Shown here: positions 53,154-61,788 of the stretch, piece by piece
How positions within the stretch are numbered: position 1 is the first letter of the stretch
Layout of the letters: the number at the start of each line of letters is the position of its first letter
NCBI GenBank assembly: GCA_014860225.1
Contig: JACZKE010000016.1
Span: forward strand, 22,152-86,151
Reading direction: 5' to 3'
From: Desulfuromonadales bacterium
Lineage (GTDB): Bacteria > Desulfobacterota > Desulfuromonadia > Desulfuromonadales > BM103
DNA length: 64,000 nt
The notes under the pieces: model-generated
The model's database searches: none
The model's input: the letters and a program-made list of their open reading frames with translations, nothing else
What the model was told of the DNA's origin: nothing
Translations under genes and position numbers: made by a program

Positions 53154-53636
53154 ATGCAAAACAATCATACGATCATTTTTCCTGAAGGTGACAGCATTGA
53201 GCCAATGCAGCTGGCAGATCTTATTGCGGTGCACCAGCTTGAATGTGCCAGCCAGCAAGAACCCTGGAGCCTGCAGCATTTTGCCGACGAACTGGACAAC
53301 CCGGTTGCCACGGTGATTCTCTATTGGCACTGTGGTCAACTTGCCGGATTCCTCTGCTCCTGGCTGATTGCCGGTGAACTGCAGATTCAGAATCTGGCGA
53401 CTTTGCCTGCCCTGCGGCGGCGTGGAGTCGCCGCCCGACTTCTTGAGCATGCCATTGCGCGCAGCAGAGTCGCGGGTCTGACCTCTGTCTGGCTTGAAGT
53501 CCGCGCCAGCAATGCACCGGCGATTGCTCTGTACAAACGTTTCGGCTTCTCTGCCTGCGGCAAGCGCTGCGCATACTATCCCGATGGCGAAGATGCTCTG
53601 ATTATGACTTTTGATGCTGTGAGGAGTGAGGAATGA
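53154..53636 (+). CDS. rimI: GNAT acetyltransferase, RimI-like (ribosomal protein S18 alanine acetyltransferase)
   Basis: 160 residues. QLADLIAVHQLECASQQEPW (about 13-32), LQIQNLATLPALRRRGVAAR (about 78-97, with the RRXGXA acetyl-CoA loop) and LEVRASNAPAIALYKRFGF (about 112-130) are typical of RimI. RCAYYPDGEDALIM near the end also fits. It would acetylate an N-terminal amine of S18, though related GNAT substrates are possible. The last codons are made of a GTGAGGA heptamer repeat. Confidence 0.82.
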   Translation: MQNNHTIIFPEGDSIEPMQLADLIAVHQLECASQQEPWSLQHFADELDNPVATVILYWHCGQLAGFLCSWLIAGELQIQNLATLPALRRRGVAARLLEHAIARSRVAGLTSVWLEVRASNAPAIALYKRFGFSACGKRCAYYPDGEDALIMTFDAVRSEE

Positions 53637-53640
53637 GGAG
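53619..53640. repeat. GTGAGGA heptamer repeat supplying the pyrK ribosome site
   Basis: Three heptamers GTGAGGA-GTGAGGA-ATGAGGA overlap the rimI stop and leave GAGGAG just before ATG 53644. Confidence 0.7.
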
Positions 53641-53643
53641 ATT

Positions 53644-54501
53644 ATGAAGAATTATCGCACCAAAATTATATCCAACCAGGAGATTTCACCCGGATATTTT
53701 CGGATGAAGGTCCTGGCCCCCGGCTTTGACGAAAAGGCCCACCCCGGCCAGTTTGTCATGTTCCGTGTGCAGCGCTCATTGCCACCACTGCTGCGGCGGC
53801 CTTTCGGCATCTTCCGAACCGGTTTCCTGCCTGCTGATTGTGACGGCCTGCCGCCGATAGAATTCGTCGAGATCGTCTACAAAGTCGTCGGGCGTGGCAC
53901 GTCCATCATGGCGGAACTTCACGAAGGCGATCGGGTTGAAGTCCTCGGACCTCTGGGCAATGGCTTCGACTGTACCTCGCGCCAGGGTGAAAAGATTCTC
54001 GTCGGCGGCGGGATCGGCCTGGTTCCTCTGTACATGCTGGCAAGCGAGTTGGTTGCCAACGGCTGTAAAGTACGACTGCTGATGGGGGGGCGCACCCGTG
54101 ACGATATCTTCGCTGTCACAGAATTCGAGCGTCTCGGTGTGGAAACCTATATTTCGACCGATGATGGCAGCCTCGGCGAAGAAGGTCTGGTGACCCGCGT
54201 GCTGGAACGTAAACTGCAGAAATACCCCGATGCCGAGGTCTTCTCCTGCGGTCCCCTGCCGATGCTCAATGCGGTGCACAATATCTGTTTGACTTACAAG
54301 ACCCCGCTGCAGGTTTCTCTGGAAGAGTCCATGGCCTGCGGTGTCGGCGCCTGCCTTGGCTGTGTTGTCAAAGGTGCAGGACATACCGAGGAAAACCCGA
54401 GTTACCTCTGCACCTGCACGGTCGGGCCGGTTTTCAAATCGCAATACCTGGACTGGAGTTCTCTGCAACAAACCGACAACAACTGCGGAGGGTGCGCCTG
54501 A
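53644..54501 (+). CDS. pyrK: Dihydroorotate dehydrogenase electron-transfer subunit
   Basis: ATG 53644 with GAGGAG just upstream; 285 residues. RRPFGIFRT (about 50-58) binds FAD, VGGGIGLVPLYML (about 121-133) NAD, and a [2Fe-2S] cluster sits in SMACGVGACLGC (about 230-241) with the last cysteine in YLCTCTVGP. It passes electrons from pyrD-bound dihydroorotate to NAD+. The stop overlaps the pyrD start. Confidence 0.93.
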   Translation: MKNYRTKIISNQEISPGYFRMKVLAPGFDEKAHPGQFVMFRVQRSLPPLLRRPFGIFRTGFLPADCDGLPPIEFVEIVYKVVGRGTSIMAELHEGDRVEVLGPLGNGFDCTSRQGEKILVGGGIGLVPLYMLASELVANGCKVRLLMGGRTRDDIFAVTEFERLGVETYISTDDGSLGEEGLVTRVLERKLQKYPDAEVFSCGPLPMLNAVHNICLTYKTPLQVSLEESMACGVGACLGCVVKGAGHTEENPSYLCTCTVGPVFKSQYLDWSSLQQTDNNCGGCA

Positions 54502-55442
54502 TGAAAGCAGTCACTGAAACATCCGTCAAGCGCCCCGATCTGTCCGTGGAGATCGCCGGGATCAAGCTGCGCAATCCCGTGATGCCGGCTTCAGGAACCT
54601 TCGGCTACGGTGAAGAGTACGCGCCTTTCCTCGACCTGGAAAAGATCGGTGCGATCGTTACCAAGGGGCTCTCTCTGAAGCCCAAGGCCGGTAACCCGAC
54701 GCCGAGAATCGCAGAAACCATCAGCGGCATGCTCAACGCCATCGGCCTGCAAAATGTCGGCATCGACGCCTTTATCAAGCACAAGATGCCTTTCTTGCGC
54801 ACTGTGAATACCCCGATTATTGCCAACTTCTTCGGCAATACTCTCGAAGAGTACGGAGAAGTCGCCAAACGCCTCAACGATATTCCCGAGCTTGCCGCCG
54901 CAGAATTAAATATCTCCTGTCCAAACGTCAAACAGGGCGGCATCGTCTTCGGCACCGACCCCCGTGCGGCCAGTGAGGTTGTCGCCCTGGTGCGCAAGCA
55001 CCTGCAAAAACCACTGATCGTCAAACTGACGCCCAATGTGACAGATATCACTGTCGTTGCCCGGGCGGTCGAGGAAGCCGGCGCCGATGCCATCGCCTGC
55101 ATCAACACGATCACCGGTATGTCGGTCGATATCCACACCCGCAAACCACGCCTTGCCAACCGCACCGGCGGCCTTTCCGGACCGGCCATCCGACCGATCG
55201 CTGTGCGCATGGTCCACCAGGTCGTTCAAACCGTTTCAGTCCCGGTCATCGGCATTGGTGGTATCATGCGGCCTATGGACGCTCTCGAATTCCTGATCGT
55301 CGGTGCCACGGCAGTGCAGGTCGGTACTGCCAACTTCGTTGACCCGGCAGCAATGATGACGATCATTGAGGGGATCGAAGCTTTCTGCATCGAAGAAGGA
55401 ATCGATGATATTCATCAGTTGATCGGCAGTCTCAAGTTTTAA
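54501..55442 (+). CDS. pyrD: Dihydroorotate dehydrogenase, class 1B catalytic subunit
   Basis: 313 residues from ATG 54501, which overlaps the pyrK stop; GTG 54492 is in frame but less likely. IKLRNPVMPASGTFGYGEEY (about 18-37), NPTPRIAETISGMLNAIGLQ (about 61-80), NISCPNVKQGG (about 136-146, with the catalytic cysteine) and GIGGIMRPMDALEFLIVGAT (about 251-270) identify a class 1B enzyme, as expected with pyrK. It oxidises dihydroorotate to orotate. Confidence 0.96.
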   Translation: MKAVTETSVKRPDLSVEIAGIKLRNPVMPASGTFGYGEEYAPFLDLEKIGAIVTKGLSLKPKAGNPTPRIAETISGMLNAIGLQNVGIDAFIKHKMPFLRTVNTPIIANFFGNTLEEYGEVAKRLNDIPELAAAELNISCPNVKQGGIVFGTDPRAASEVVALVRKHLQKPLIVKLTPNVTDITVVARAVEEAGADAIACINTITGMSVDIHTRKPRLANRTGGLSGPAIRPIAVRMVHQVVQTVSVPVIGIGGIMRPMDALEFLIVGATAVQVGTANFVDPAAMMTIIEGIEAFCIEEGIDDIHQLIGSLKF

Positions 55443-55459
55443 AAACTGTTTTAAAAAAC

Positions 55460-55488
55460 GTGAGGGGTGATGGGTGAGGGGTGAGGAG
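55460..55488. repeat. GTGAGGG heptamer array
   Basis: Four heptamers GTGAGGG, GTGATGG, GTGAGGG, GTGAGGA after pyrD. With the 55567-55613 unit it makes up much of the 171 bp spacer. Confidence 0.75.
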
Positions 55489-55566
55489 ATCATCTTCTGC
55501 TGATTAATAACGCTCCCGATGGTATATTGTCACATCTGCGTTTGGTGTACAGTGCCTGACCTGATC

Positions 55567-55613
55567 ACGTGTTACGGGTTCTTCATCACGATCCTTTCAT
55601 CACAGGACCTTCC
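55567..55613. repeat. Unit of the TCACG(C/T)GTTACGG repeat family
   Basis: Contains TCACGTGTTACGGGTTCTTC, ATCACGATCCTTTC and ATCACAGGACC directly before ATG 55614. It matches the rfbB insert and the purM-purN tract. Confidence 0.7.
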
Positions 55614-58289
55614 ATGGACGTCATCACGACCCACATCAATGCCGATTTCGATTGCCTCGGGTCAATGATTGCCGCCAAGCGCCTTTATCCTGAAGCTGCT
55701 ATGGTTTTTCCCGGTAGCCAGGAGCGCAGTCTGCGTGAGTTCTTCCTGAAAAGCGTGCAATACTCCTTTGGCTTCAAGCGTGTTCGCGATATCGATTTGA
55801 AGAGTGTCACCCGCCTGATCCTTGTAGATGTTCGTCAGTCTTCACGTATTGGTCCTTTTGCCTCAGTCGCCAAACGCAAAGGGGTTGATATCCATATCTA
55901 CGATCATCATGCCAGCAAAGCAGGTAGCCTGAAAGGCTCGGTCGAACACATTGAAGCGGTCGGATCGACGGTCACCGTCATCAGCCATCTCCTCATGGAG
56001 AAGCAGATACAACTGACTGCGGACGAAGCGACCATGATGATGCTCGGCCTCTACGAAGATACCGGCAGCTTGACCTTCCATACAACAACGGTTAAAGACT
56101 ACCAGGCTGCCGCATATCTGCTGTCTAACGGTGCCAACCTCAATGTAGTTGCCGACCTGATTGTGCAGGAGTTGACCCCTGACCAGGTCCGTCTGCTTAA
56201 TGACCTGATCGCCAGCAAGACTATCCTGAACGTTCGCGGTATCAACGTCGCTCTTGCTCACGCCACCATTGATCATTTCGTCAACGATATCGCAACGCTC
56301 GCGCACAAACTCAAAGACATGGAGAATCTTGATGCCCTCTTCGTGATCGTGCGCATGGAACGCCGCATTTTTATCGTCGCCCGATCGCGGTTGAAAGAGA
56401 TCCATGTCGGCAATATCCTGATGGAGTTCGGCGGCGGCGGTCATGCCTCAGCAGCATCTTGCGCGGTTCGCGACCTGACTTTGCTGCAGGTGCTTGAACG
56501 ATTGCCGAATGTCCTGCAACAGCATGTCCGGCCGCAATGGCAGGTGCGTCATCTTATGTCGACCCCGGTCAAGACTGTGGCCGTTGATGATTCTGTTGCC
56601 GATGCTCACCAGACGCTGTCCCGTTACAACATTAATGCTGTCCCGGTTGTCAGGAAGAATGAAGTGGTCGGGATCCTCTCGCGTCAGCTTGTCGACAAGG
56701 CGGTTTATCACGGTTTACGGGAGCAACCGGTCAGTGAGATTATGACCAGCGATTTCCACCAGGTCAGTCCTCAGACCAACGTTGCCACATTGAAGTCGCT
56801 GATTGTCGATAGCAACCAGCGTTTCGTCCCGGTTGTTGAAAATGGCACACTGGCGGGCGCGGTCACCCGCACCGACCTGTTGCGATACCTGGCCAGCAGT
56901 GACGGTACGCCGCCGCTTTCCGGTGAACGCAGCCTGGTCAGTCGTGGTGGAAAAAGTTACAAGGCAGGGCAGATCCAAAGGCTGATTCGCAACCGCCTGC
57001 CGAAACGCATTCAGGAGCTTTTAACGCAACTTGGCAGGATCGGTGATGAACTGGATGTCGGCATCTTTGTGGTCGGCGGCTTTGTGCGCGATCTGCTGTT
57101 AAATAAGGAAAACCTGGATATGGATGTCGTGGTCGAAGGTGATGGTGTTGCCTTTGCCGAGACATTCGCCCGCAGAAATGATTGCCGGGTTCGCTGCCAT
57201 CGCAAGTTTGGTACGGCAGTGCTCATCTATCCCGACGGCTTCAAGCTGGACATTGCTTCAGCGCGAATGGAGTATTATCTGGAGCCCGGAGCCTTGCCTG
57301 ATGTCGAACATGCGTCAGTGAAGATGGACCTCAGCCGTCGTGATTTTACCATCAACACTTTGGCGATCAGTCTGAATCGTAATGTGTTCGGTGAAATACT
57401 CGACTATTACGGCGGTCAGCGGGATATTGATGATAAGGCAATCCGTGTGCTGCACAACTTGAGCTTTGTGGAGGATCCGACCAGGGTTTTTCGAGCTGTA
57501 CGTTTCGAACAGCGTTTGGGCTTTCAGATCGGCAAACAGACTGAACAGCTCCTGCTCAGTGCTGTTCGTCTGGGTTTGCTGGAAAAAGTGAGTGGCAAGC
57601 GGATCTTCAATGAACTCTTATTGATTATGAACGAACACCAGCCGTTGCCTGGGATCTTGCGATTGGCGCATCTGGATGTACTCAGATATCTTCACCCGTC
57701 ACTGACCAGCAAGGTTGATTATTCAAAGTCCTTTGATGAAGCAAGGCGTGCCACCGACTGGTATGACCTGCTTTATACCGGGCGCCCGTGTGAACGCTGG
57801 CTTTGCTATTTCCTGGTTTTTACCGCCGTGCTGGATCGCGCCGGAATGAAGGACCTGTGCAACCGTCTGCAGATCATGCCGCGTTATCACGACATATTGA
57901 ACCAGCAGCGCAGTATCGCTCTGGGAATATTGAAACGACTGGAAAGGCGCAATCAAGGTATGCGTTCACCCAAAGCCAGCAGCCTGTATCGCTGGTTTCA
58001 GCCGTTAGCAACAGAGACCCTGCTTTTTATGATGGCCAAGACCAGCAAAGAACATGTTCGTCAATGGATTTCACGCTATATAACGCATCTGCGTGACGTA
58101 CACCCGATACTTACCGGTCATGACCTCGAAAAGCTTGACATTGCACCCGGCCCGATCTTCCGGACCATTCTCGATGACCTGCTGTACGCGCGCCTCGATG
58201 AACGTGTGGTCACGGCGGAGGAGGAGAGAGCCCTGGTACAACGCAAATATCATAAATACATAAACCACAGTAAGGTGAGGTTCATGTAA
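55614..58289 (+). CDS. DHH-CBS-tRNA nucleotidyltransferase/poly(A) polymerase fusion (A-adding type)
   Basis: ATG 55614 gives 891 residues; upstream codons are repeat sequence. The N-terminus is a DHH/DHHA1 phosphoesterase-like region (THINADFDCLGSMIAA, VDVRQSS, YDHHASK, GGGGHASAAS near residue 281). Two CBS domains follow (about 310-425). The nucleotidyltransferase head has VVGGFVRDLLLNKENLDMDV (about 483-502), the GG and DXD motifs, and RRDFTINTLA. Aquifex and Geobacter-type A-adding enzymes have this layout, so it most likely adds the terminal A of tRNA CCA ends, with poly(A) polymerase as the alternative. A separate C-adding enzyme would then be needed elsewhere. Confidence 0.88.
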   Translation: MDVITTHINADFDCLGSMIAAKRLYPEAAMVFPGSQERSLREFFLKSVQYSFGFKRVRDIDLKSVTRLILVDVRQSSRIGPFASVAKRKGVDIHIYDHHASKAGSLKGSVEHIEAVGSTVTVISHLLMEKQIQLTADEATMMMLGLYEDTGSLTFHTTTVKDYQAAAYLLSNGANLNVVADLIVQELTPDQVRLLNDLIASKTILNVRGINVALAHATIDHFVNDIATLAHKLKDMENLDALFVIVRMERRIFIVARSRLKEIHVGNILMEFGGGGHASAASCAVRDLTLLQVLERLPNVLQQHVRPQWQVRHLMSTPVKTVAVDDSVADAHQTLSRYNINAVPVVRKNEVVGILSRQLVDKAVYHGLREQPVSEIMTSDFHQVSPQTNVATLKSLIVDSNQRFVPVVENGTLAGAVTRTDLLRYLASSDGTPPLSGERSLVSRGGKSYKAGQIQRLIRNRLPKRIQELLTQLGRIGDELDVGIFVVGGFVRDLLLNKENLDMDVVVEGDGVAFAETFARRNDCRVRCHRKFGTAVLIYPDGFKLDIASARMEYYLEPGALPDVEHASVKMDLSRRDFTINTLAISLNRNVFGEILDYYGGQRDIDDKAIRVLHNLSFVEDPTRVFRAVRFEQRLGFQIGKQTEQLLLSAVRLGLLEKVSGKRIFNELLLIMNEHQPLPGILRLAHLDVLRYLHPSLTSKVDYSKSFDEARRATDWYDLLYTGRPCERWLCYFLVFTAVLDRAGMKDLCNRLQIMPRYHDILNQQRSIALGILKRLERRNQGMRSPKASSLYRWFQPLATETLLFMMAKTSKEHVRQWISRYITHLRDVHPILTGHDLEKLDIAPGPIFRTILDDLLYARLDERVVTAEEERALVQRKYHKYINHSKVRFM

Positions 58290-58538
58290 GAGTCAAAAAT
58301 TTGCTCGTTTCCGGATGGGAACTAGCTGACTGGAAACGCTGGATCTGCGATAAAATCTTTCGGGAATGACAGACTTTTCACCAGACACTGACAGCACTGA
58401 ATTGTCACCAAATTTGTAGTTTTAATGTTTTTAAAATCAGATACTTACGATGTTGTCGTTAACGCAGGGTCATTGACTTGCGCAAACGCATCTGCTAAAG
58501 ATACCCATCTTTTATTATTGATTGCAGAGCTCTTCTTT

Positions 58539-59222
58539 ATGGAACATATCCTGCTTAAAATTTCAATTATGCTGGTCCCGGCATTGTTGGCGGTGACCAT
58601 GCATGAAGTTGCCCATGGCTTTATTGCTGAGCGCCTCGGCGATCCGACCGCAAGGTTGCTCGGCCGGTTGACGTTGAATCCCGTCAAACACCTCGACCCG
58701 ATCGGTACAATTGCTCTGCTGGTCTTCGGATTTGGCTGGGCGCGTCCGGTGCCGGTCAATCCGAACAACCTGCGTCGTGCAAAAAAAGATATGATCTGGG
58801 TTTCTCTGGCCGGGCCATCAGCAAATCTTATGTTGGCTCTTTTTTCGGCGTTGCTGCTGCGAGTTATTGTGTATATCGCTGCAATGCTTCCGGAAGGCAG
58901 TCAGATCCTGCCCTTGATTAATCCGGTTGGTTTGATGGCGGCATTCGGACTCTATATTAATGTCATCCTCTGTCTCTTCAACCTGTTGCCGATTCCACCA
59001 CTCGATGGAGGCCATGTTCTCATGGGCCTGTTGCCGGAACAGCAATCACAGCTGCTGCGTCGAATTGAGCCCTTCGGCATGTTGTTAATCGTGTTTCTCA
59101 TCTTCGGTACGTCGATCTGGAAGACAACCTTTGGACCTGCTGTTCATCATGTGGTGGCCATGATGGCAGGACCTCATATTGACGTGGTTGAGCAGACCAT
59201 GCGCTTGCTTTTCTACCAATGA
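58539..59222 (+). CDS. Site-2 protease family (M50) membrane metalloprotease
   Basis: ATG 58539 gives 227 residues; a longer frame from 58425 has no membrane or motif support. TMHEVAHGFIAERLGD (about 22-37) contains the HEXXH zinc site, and NLLPIPPLDGGHVLMGLLP (about 150-168) provides the third ligand aspartate. Five or six membrane spans are visible. It belongs to the small FtsH-independent S2P group (SpoIVFB/Rv-type) with unknown substrate. It overlaps scpA by 4 bp. The 249 bp upstream hold a 7 bp stem CGTTTCC/GGAAACG but no gene. Confidence 0.88.
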   Translation: MEHILLKISIMLVPALLAVTMHEVAHGFIAERLGDPTARLLGRLTLNPVKHLDPIGTIALLVFGFGWARPVPVNPNNLRRAKKDMIWVSLAGPSANLMLALFSALLLRVIVYIAAMLPEGSQILPLINPVGLMAAFGLYINVILCLFNLLPIPPLDGGHVLMGLLPEQQSQLLRRIEPFGMLLIVFLIFGTSIWKTTFGPAVHHVVAMMAGPHIDVVEQTMRLLFYQ

Positions 59223-60001
59223 ACGCCGGTATGGAAAATTACGCCATTCAACTGGAGAACTTCGAGGGACCTCTCGATCTTCTGCTTCATCTCATCAAAA
59301 AGAATGAGATGGATATTTATGATATCCCCATGGCAGCGATTACCGATCAGTACCTGACCATTCTGGATGCTATGAAAATCCTCAACCTTGATCTGGCAGG
59401 TGAGTTCCTGCTGATGGCCGCAACCTTGCTGCATATCAAATCGAAGCTGCTGCTGCCAAAAATGGTTGAGGAAGAGCCGGAAGAGGAAGAAGAGGATCCG
59501 AGAGCAGAACTGGTACGGCGCCTGCTCGAATATCAGAAATACAAGGAAGTTTCACAAACACTCGAACGCCAGCCCCGCTTGGGACGAGATCTTTTCGCCC
59601 GGGCTGCCCCGCAGCCGGAGGTTCTGGAAGATACCGAGGCGGGCTTTGTAGCCGTTGGCCTTTATGATCTGCTGGCAGCTCTCAGGGACGTACTTAAGGA
59701 AAGCCCGGAGCAGCTTGTTCACGAAGTCAATATGGAGCAGCTTTCTGTCAAAGATCGTATTAATGTGATCCTCTCCAGTCTGCAGGGACAAGAGAGCATT
59801 GCATTTGTTGACCTTTTCAGTGGTGGCATAAAACGCAATGAATTGATTGTCACCTTCCTGGCACTATTGGAGTTGGTGAAGTTGCGCATGGTTCGCTTTA
59901 TGCAGAATACCAGCCACGGCACCATCTGGCTCTTTCCTGCGGTCGTGCTCGACGAAACCGGTGATCTGGATATCATAGAGGATACCCTTGGATATACTTG
60001 A
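59219..60001 (+). CDS. scpA: Segregation and condensation protein A
   Basis: 260 residues. YAIQLENFEGPLDLLLHLIK (about 8-27) and the KNEMDIYDIPMAAITDQYL segment, then LAGEFLLMAATLLHIKSKLL (about 59-78) and an acidic EEEPEEEEEDP linker, are standard ScpA (kleisin). The C-terminal winged-helix is TFLALLELVKLRMVRFMQ. With ScpB it bridges SMC for chromosome condensation. The stop overlaps scpB by 14 bp. Confidence 0.94.
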   Translation: MNAGMENYAIQLENFEGPLDLLLHLIKKNEMDIYDIPMAAITDQYLTILDAMKILNLDLAGEFLLMAATLLHIKSKLLLPKMVEEEPEEEEEDPRAELVRRLLEYQKYKEVSQTLERQPRLGRDLFARAAPQPEVLEDTEAGFVAVGLYDLLAALRDVLKESPEQLVHEVNMEQLSVKDRINVILSSLQGQESIAFVDLFSGGIKRNELIVTFLALLELVKLRMVRFMQNTSHGTIWLFPAVVLDETGDLDIIEDTLGYT

Positions 60002-60581
60002 ACTTACACCGCTGGTCGAAGCCCTGATCTTTGCCGCCGATGGTCCGATCAAGGCCGAACGCATTGCTGAGGCCCTGGATACGGATCAGGCAGAGATCAT
60101 GTCTGCGATCGAAGCGTTAGAAGTCGATTACGCTGAACGCCCCCGCGGGTTCTTCCTGCAGCAAGTGTCCGGAGGGTATCAACTGAGAACCCGTCCTGAG
60201 TATGCCGATTACTTAAGGAGACTCGGTCATAGCCGACCATTCAAATTTTCCCGTCCGGCCATGGAGAGTCTTGCCATCATCGCTTACCGGCAACCGGTGA
60301 CCAGATCTGAAGTCGAATATCTGCGCGGTGTTGATTCCGGGAGTGTCCTCAAAACCCTGCTTGAGAAGCGATTGGTGAGAATCCTCGGCAAAAAAGATAT
60401 CCCCGGCAAACCTATGATTTACGGGACGACCCGCGAGTTTCTGGAACTGTTCGGCTTGTCTGATCTTTCAGCGCTGCCAACCCTGCGTGAATTCAGTGAA
60501 CTGGCTCCGGAGGAGGAAAACGGGGCTTTTATGGCAAATCTGCCGCTGCTGGTTGATGAGGATGGTTTGACGGAGTTGTAG
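59988..60581 (+). CDS. scpB: Segregation and condensation protein B
   Basis: 197 residues from TTG 59988, inside the end of scpA. LVEALIFAADGPIKAERIAE (about 9-28), GFFLQQVSGGYQLRTRPEY (about 52-70) and AIIAYRQPVTRSEVEYLRG (about 97-115) are diagnostic of ScpB, two winged helices. The acidic C-terminal tail is short. It completes the SMC-ScpAB complex; smc itself is not in the window. Confidence 0.94.
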   Translation: MDILELTPLVEALIFAADGPIKAERIAEALDTDQAEIMSAIEALEVDYAERPRGFFLQQVSGGYQLRTRPEYADYLRRLGHSRPFKFSRPAMESLAIIAYRQPVTRSEVEYLRGVDSGSVLKTLLEKRLVRILGKKDIPGKPMIYGTTREFLELFGLSDLSALPTLREFSELAPEEENGAFMANLPLLVDEDGLTEL

Positions 60582-60600
60582 AGCTGGAGGCTGGTGGCTG
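60582..60600. repeat. GGCTGGA-type heptamer repeat after scpB
   Basis: GCTGGAGGCTGGTGGCTG follows the scpB stop by one base, the same microsatellite family as at 48121, 52779 and 53106. Confidence 0.7.
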
Positions 60601-60635
60601 ATTAAAAAAAAACGGTTCTATCACCCAAAAGAAGG

Positions 60636-60741
60636 TTTAACGCGGAGACGCAGAGGTCGCAGAGTAAAAAAACATTTTGAGGGAAAAATGACAGACACCT
60701 TGGACACTCTTCTCAGCGTCTCCGCGCCTCTGCGTTAATTA
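60636..60741. repeat. Palindromic AACGCGGAGACGCAGAG element
   Basis: The left end TTTAACGCGGAGACGCAGAG is mirrored by the right end CTCAGCGTCTCCGCGCCTCT followed by GCGTTAATTA. The 106 bp element separates scpB from the convergent PxxKW gene. A half copy, TTAACGCGAAGACGCAAAGG, lies at 61789-61808. Confidence 0.78.
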
Positions 60742-60774
60742 TTGGACTGACCTTTGTTTGGGTTATAGGTCCGT

Positions 60775-60811
60775 AAAAAAACAGGCCGGCAACCAGAAGG
60801 TTGTCGGCCTG
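60775..60811 (-). terminator. Intrinsic terminator of the PxxKW gene
   Basis: 13 bp stem CAGGCCGGCAACC with GGTTGTCGGCCTG (60782-60811, one G-U type pair, four-base loop). Seven A residues on its left give a T7 tract on the minus strand, 29 bp after the stop codon. Confidence 0.88.
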
Positions 60812-60839
60812 AAAAGTGCTAACAAGATGCGTTGGGTCG

Positions 60840-61118
60840 TTAACGACCACCACGCTTCGAAGCTTTGATCGGGTTGACCTTGACGTCAGAGATCTTGACT
60901 TCGACTTTACGGTGAGTCGCGAAGTTGCACAGACCGGCTGACCATTTTTTGAGAGGCGCGGGTGCCTTGATGCAGACAGGGCCGATGGTGCCTTCAACGA
61001 TATTGTCACAACCTTCACACATCTCGATAACGTTCTGGCAGCTGTTGCCCTCAAAAACGCAACCGGTTTTGCTCCAGAAAGTACATTCCGTACCGGGAAG
61101 AACTGTTTGACACTGCAT
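60840..61118 (-). CDS. PxxKW family cysteine-rich protein
   Basis: 92 residues with AAAGGAG 6-7 bases before the ATG. Eight cysteines lie in the first 65 residues (MQCQTVLPGTECTFW, GCVFEGNSCQNVIEMCEGC), then CIKAPAPLKKWSAGLCNFAT with the naming PXXKW motif. The basic tail KASKRGGR follows. The family is typical of Geobacter-like bacteria and has no established function; the cysteines suggest metal or Fe-S binding. It is a single-gene unit with its own terminator. Confidence 0.85.
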   Translation of the reverse strand: MQCQTVLPGTECTFWSKTGCVFEGNSCQNVIEMCEGCDNIVEGTIGPVCIKAPAPLKKWSAGLCNFATHRKVEVKISDVKVNPIKASKRGGR

Positions 61119-61255
61119 AGGGGTACTCCTTTATTCGTCGCGTGTTCTATTTTCCGAAAGAGAATTTCTACCCCCTTTTGCTGTCCTGTGTCAACCGAAA
61201 AAACCAGATTCCTGTGACCATTGACCGGATTCATCTGATTGGGTAATTTGCCTTT

Positions 61256-61567
61256 ATGAAAAAAAACACCACAACAAGTCAAAGGGACTGGGAGGCCGTC
61301 TGCTGCAAGTGCGGTCGATGTTGCTACGAAAAAATAGATTTCGAGGGGCGTATTTATTACACGGACATCCCCTGTGAATTTCTTGATCTTGAAACCAGCC
61401 TTTGCCGCGTCTATGCGGAGCGTGACAGTCAGCGTCCCGGTTGCATTCGTTTGACACAAAAGCATCTCAAAAGTGGCTTTCTCCCGGCAGATTGCCCTTA
61501 TGTGGCCGGTATAAAAAACTACCCGGCGCCGATCATGACCGACGAGTCTGATCTGGAAAACTCCTGA
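61256..61567 (+). CDS. YkgJ-type cysteine cluster protein
   Basis: 103 residues. VCCKCGRCCYEKIDFEGRIY (about 16-35) has a dense cysteine cluster, followed by CEFLDLETSLCRVYAER (about 43-59), PGCIRL and DCPYV. The pattern C-X2-C...CXXY is the YkgJ/UPF0153 zinc- or Fe-S-binding family. Substrate unknown. Start ATG 61256 follows a gene-free stretch and lies opposite the PxxKW gene, so the two may be divergently transcribed from 61119-61255. Confidence 0.82.
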   Translation: MKKNTTTSQRDWEAVCCKCGRCCYEKIDFEGRIYYTDIPCEFLDLETSLCRVYAERDSQRPGCIRLTQKHLKSGFLPADCPYVAGIKNYPAPIMTDESDLENS

Positions 61568-61589
61568 AAAACGCCTTCCTTAATCGTCT

Positions 61590-61754
61590 AGCAGCCTATT
61601 GGACTATCCATGAGCCGGCTGCAAATCCGGCTGTTTGGCCCATATTTCAGCTCCTTTTTGATCCATAGCTACGGCTATGAACCTGCAAACGAGCTAAAAT
61701 CTGTTCTCAAACATCCAAATTTTCGCTTCGGCCCGTATAGTCCGATAGGCTGCT
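61590..61754. mobile_element. MITE-like element, copy B
   Basis: 165 bp with 20 bp terminal inverted repeats matching at 18 positions (AGCAGCCTATTGGACTATCC at 61590-61609; GTATAGTCCGATAGGCTGCT at 61735-61754). It inserts 22 bp after the YkgJ stop. The small ORF within it is discussed under copy A. It forms part of a 546 bp gene-free region (61568-62113) that also holds a half palindromic element and the CACCAAG-ended element. Confidence 0.85.
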
Positions 61755-61788
61755 ATTTACGCTTTTCTATGATAAAGTTCTGGTTGGT

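Noticed and set aside
58425..58538. 38-codon upstream extension of the M50 protease
   Set aside because: It has no membrane or protease feature, and the family begins with the hydrophobic segment at ATG 58539.
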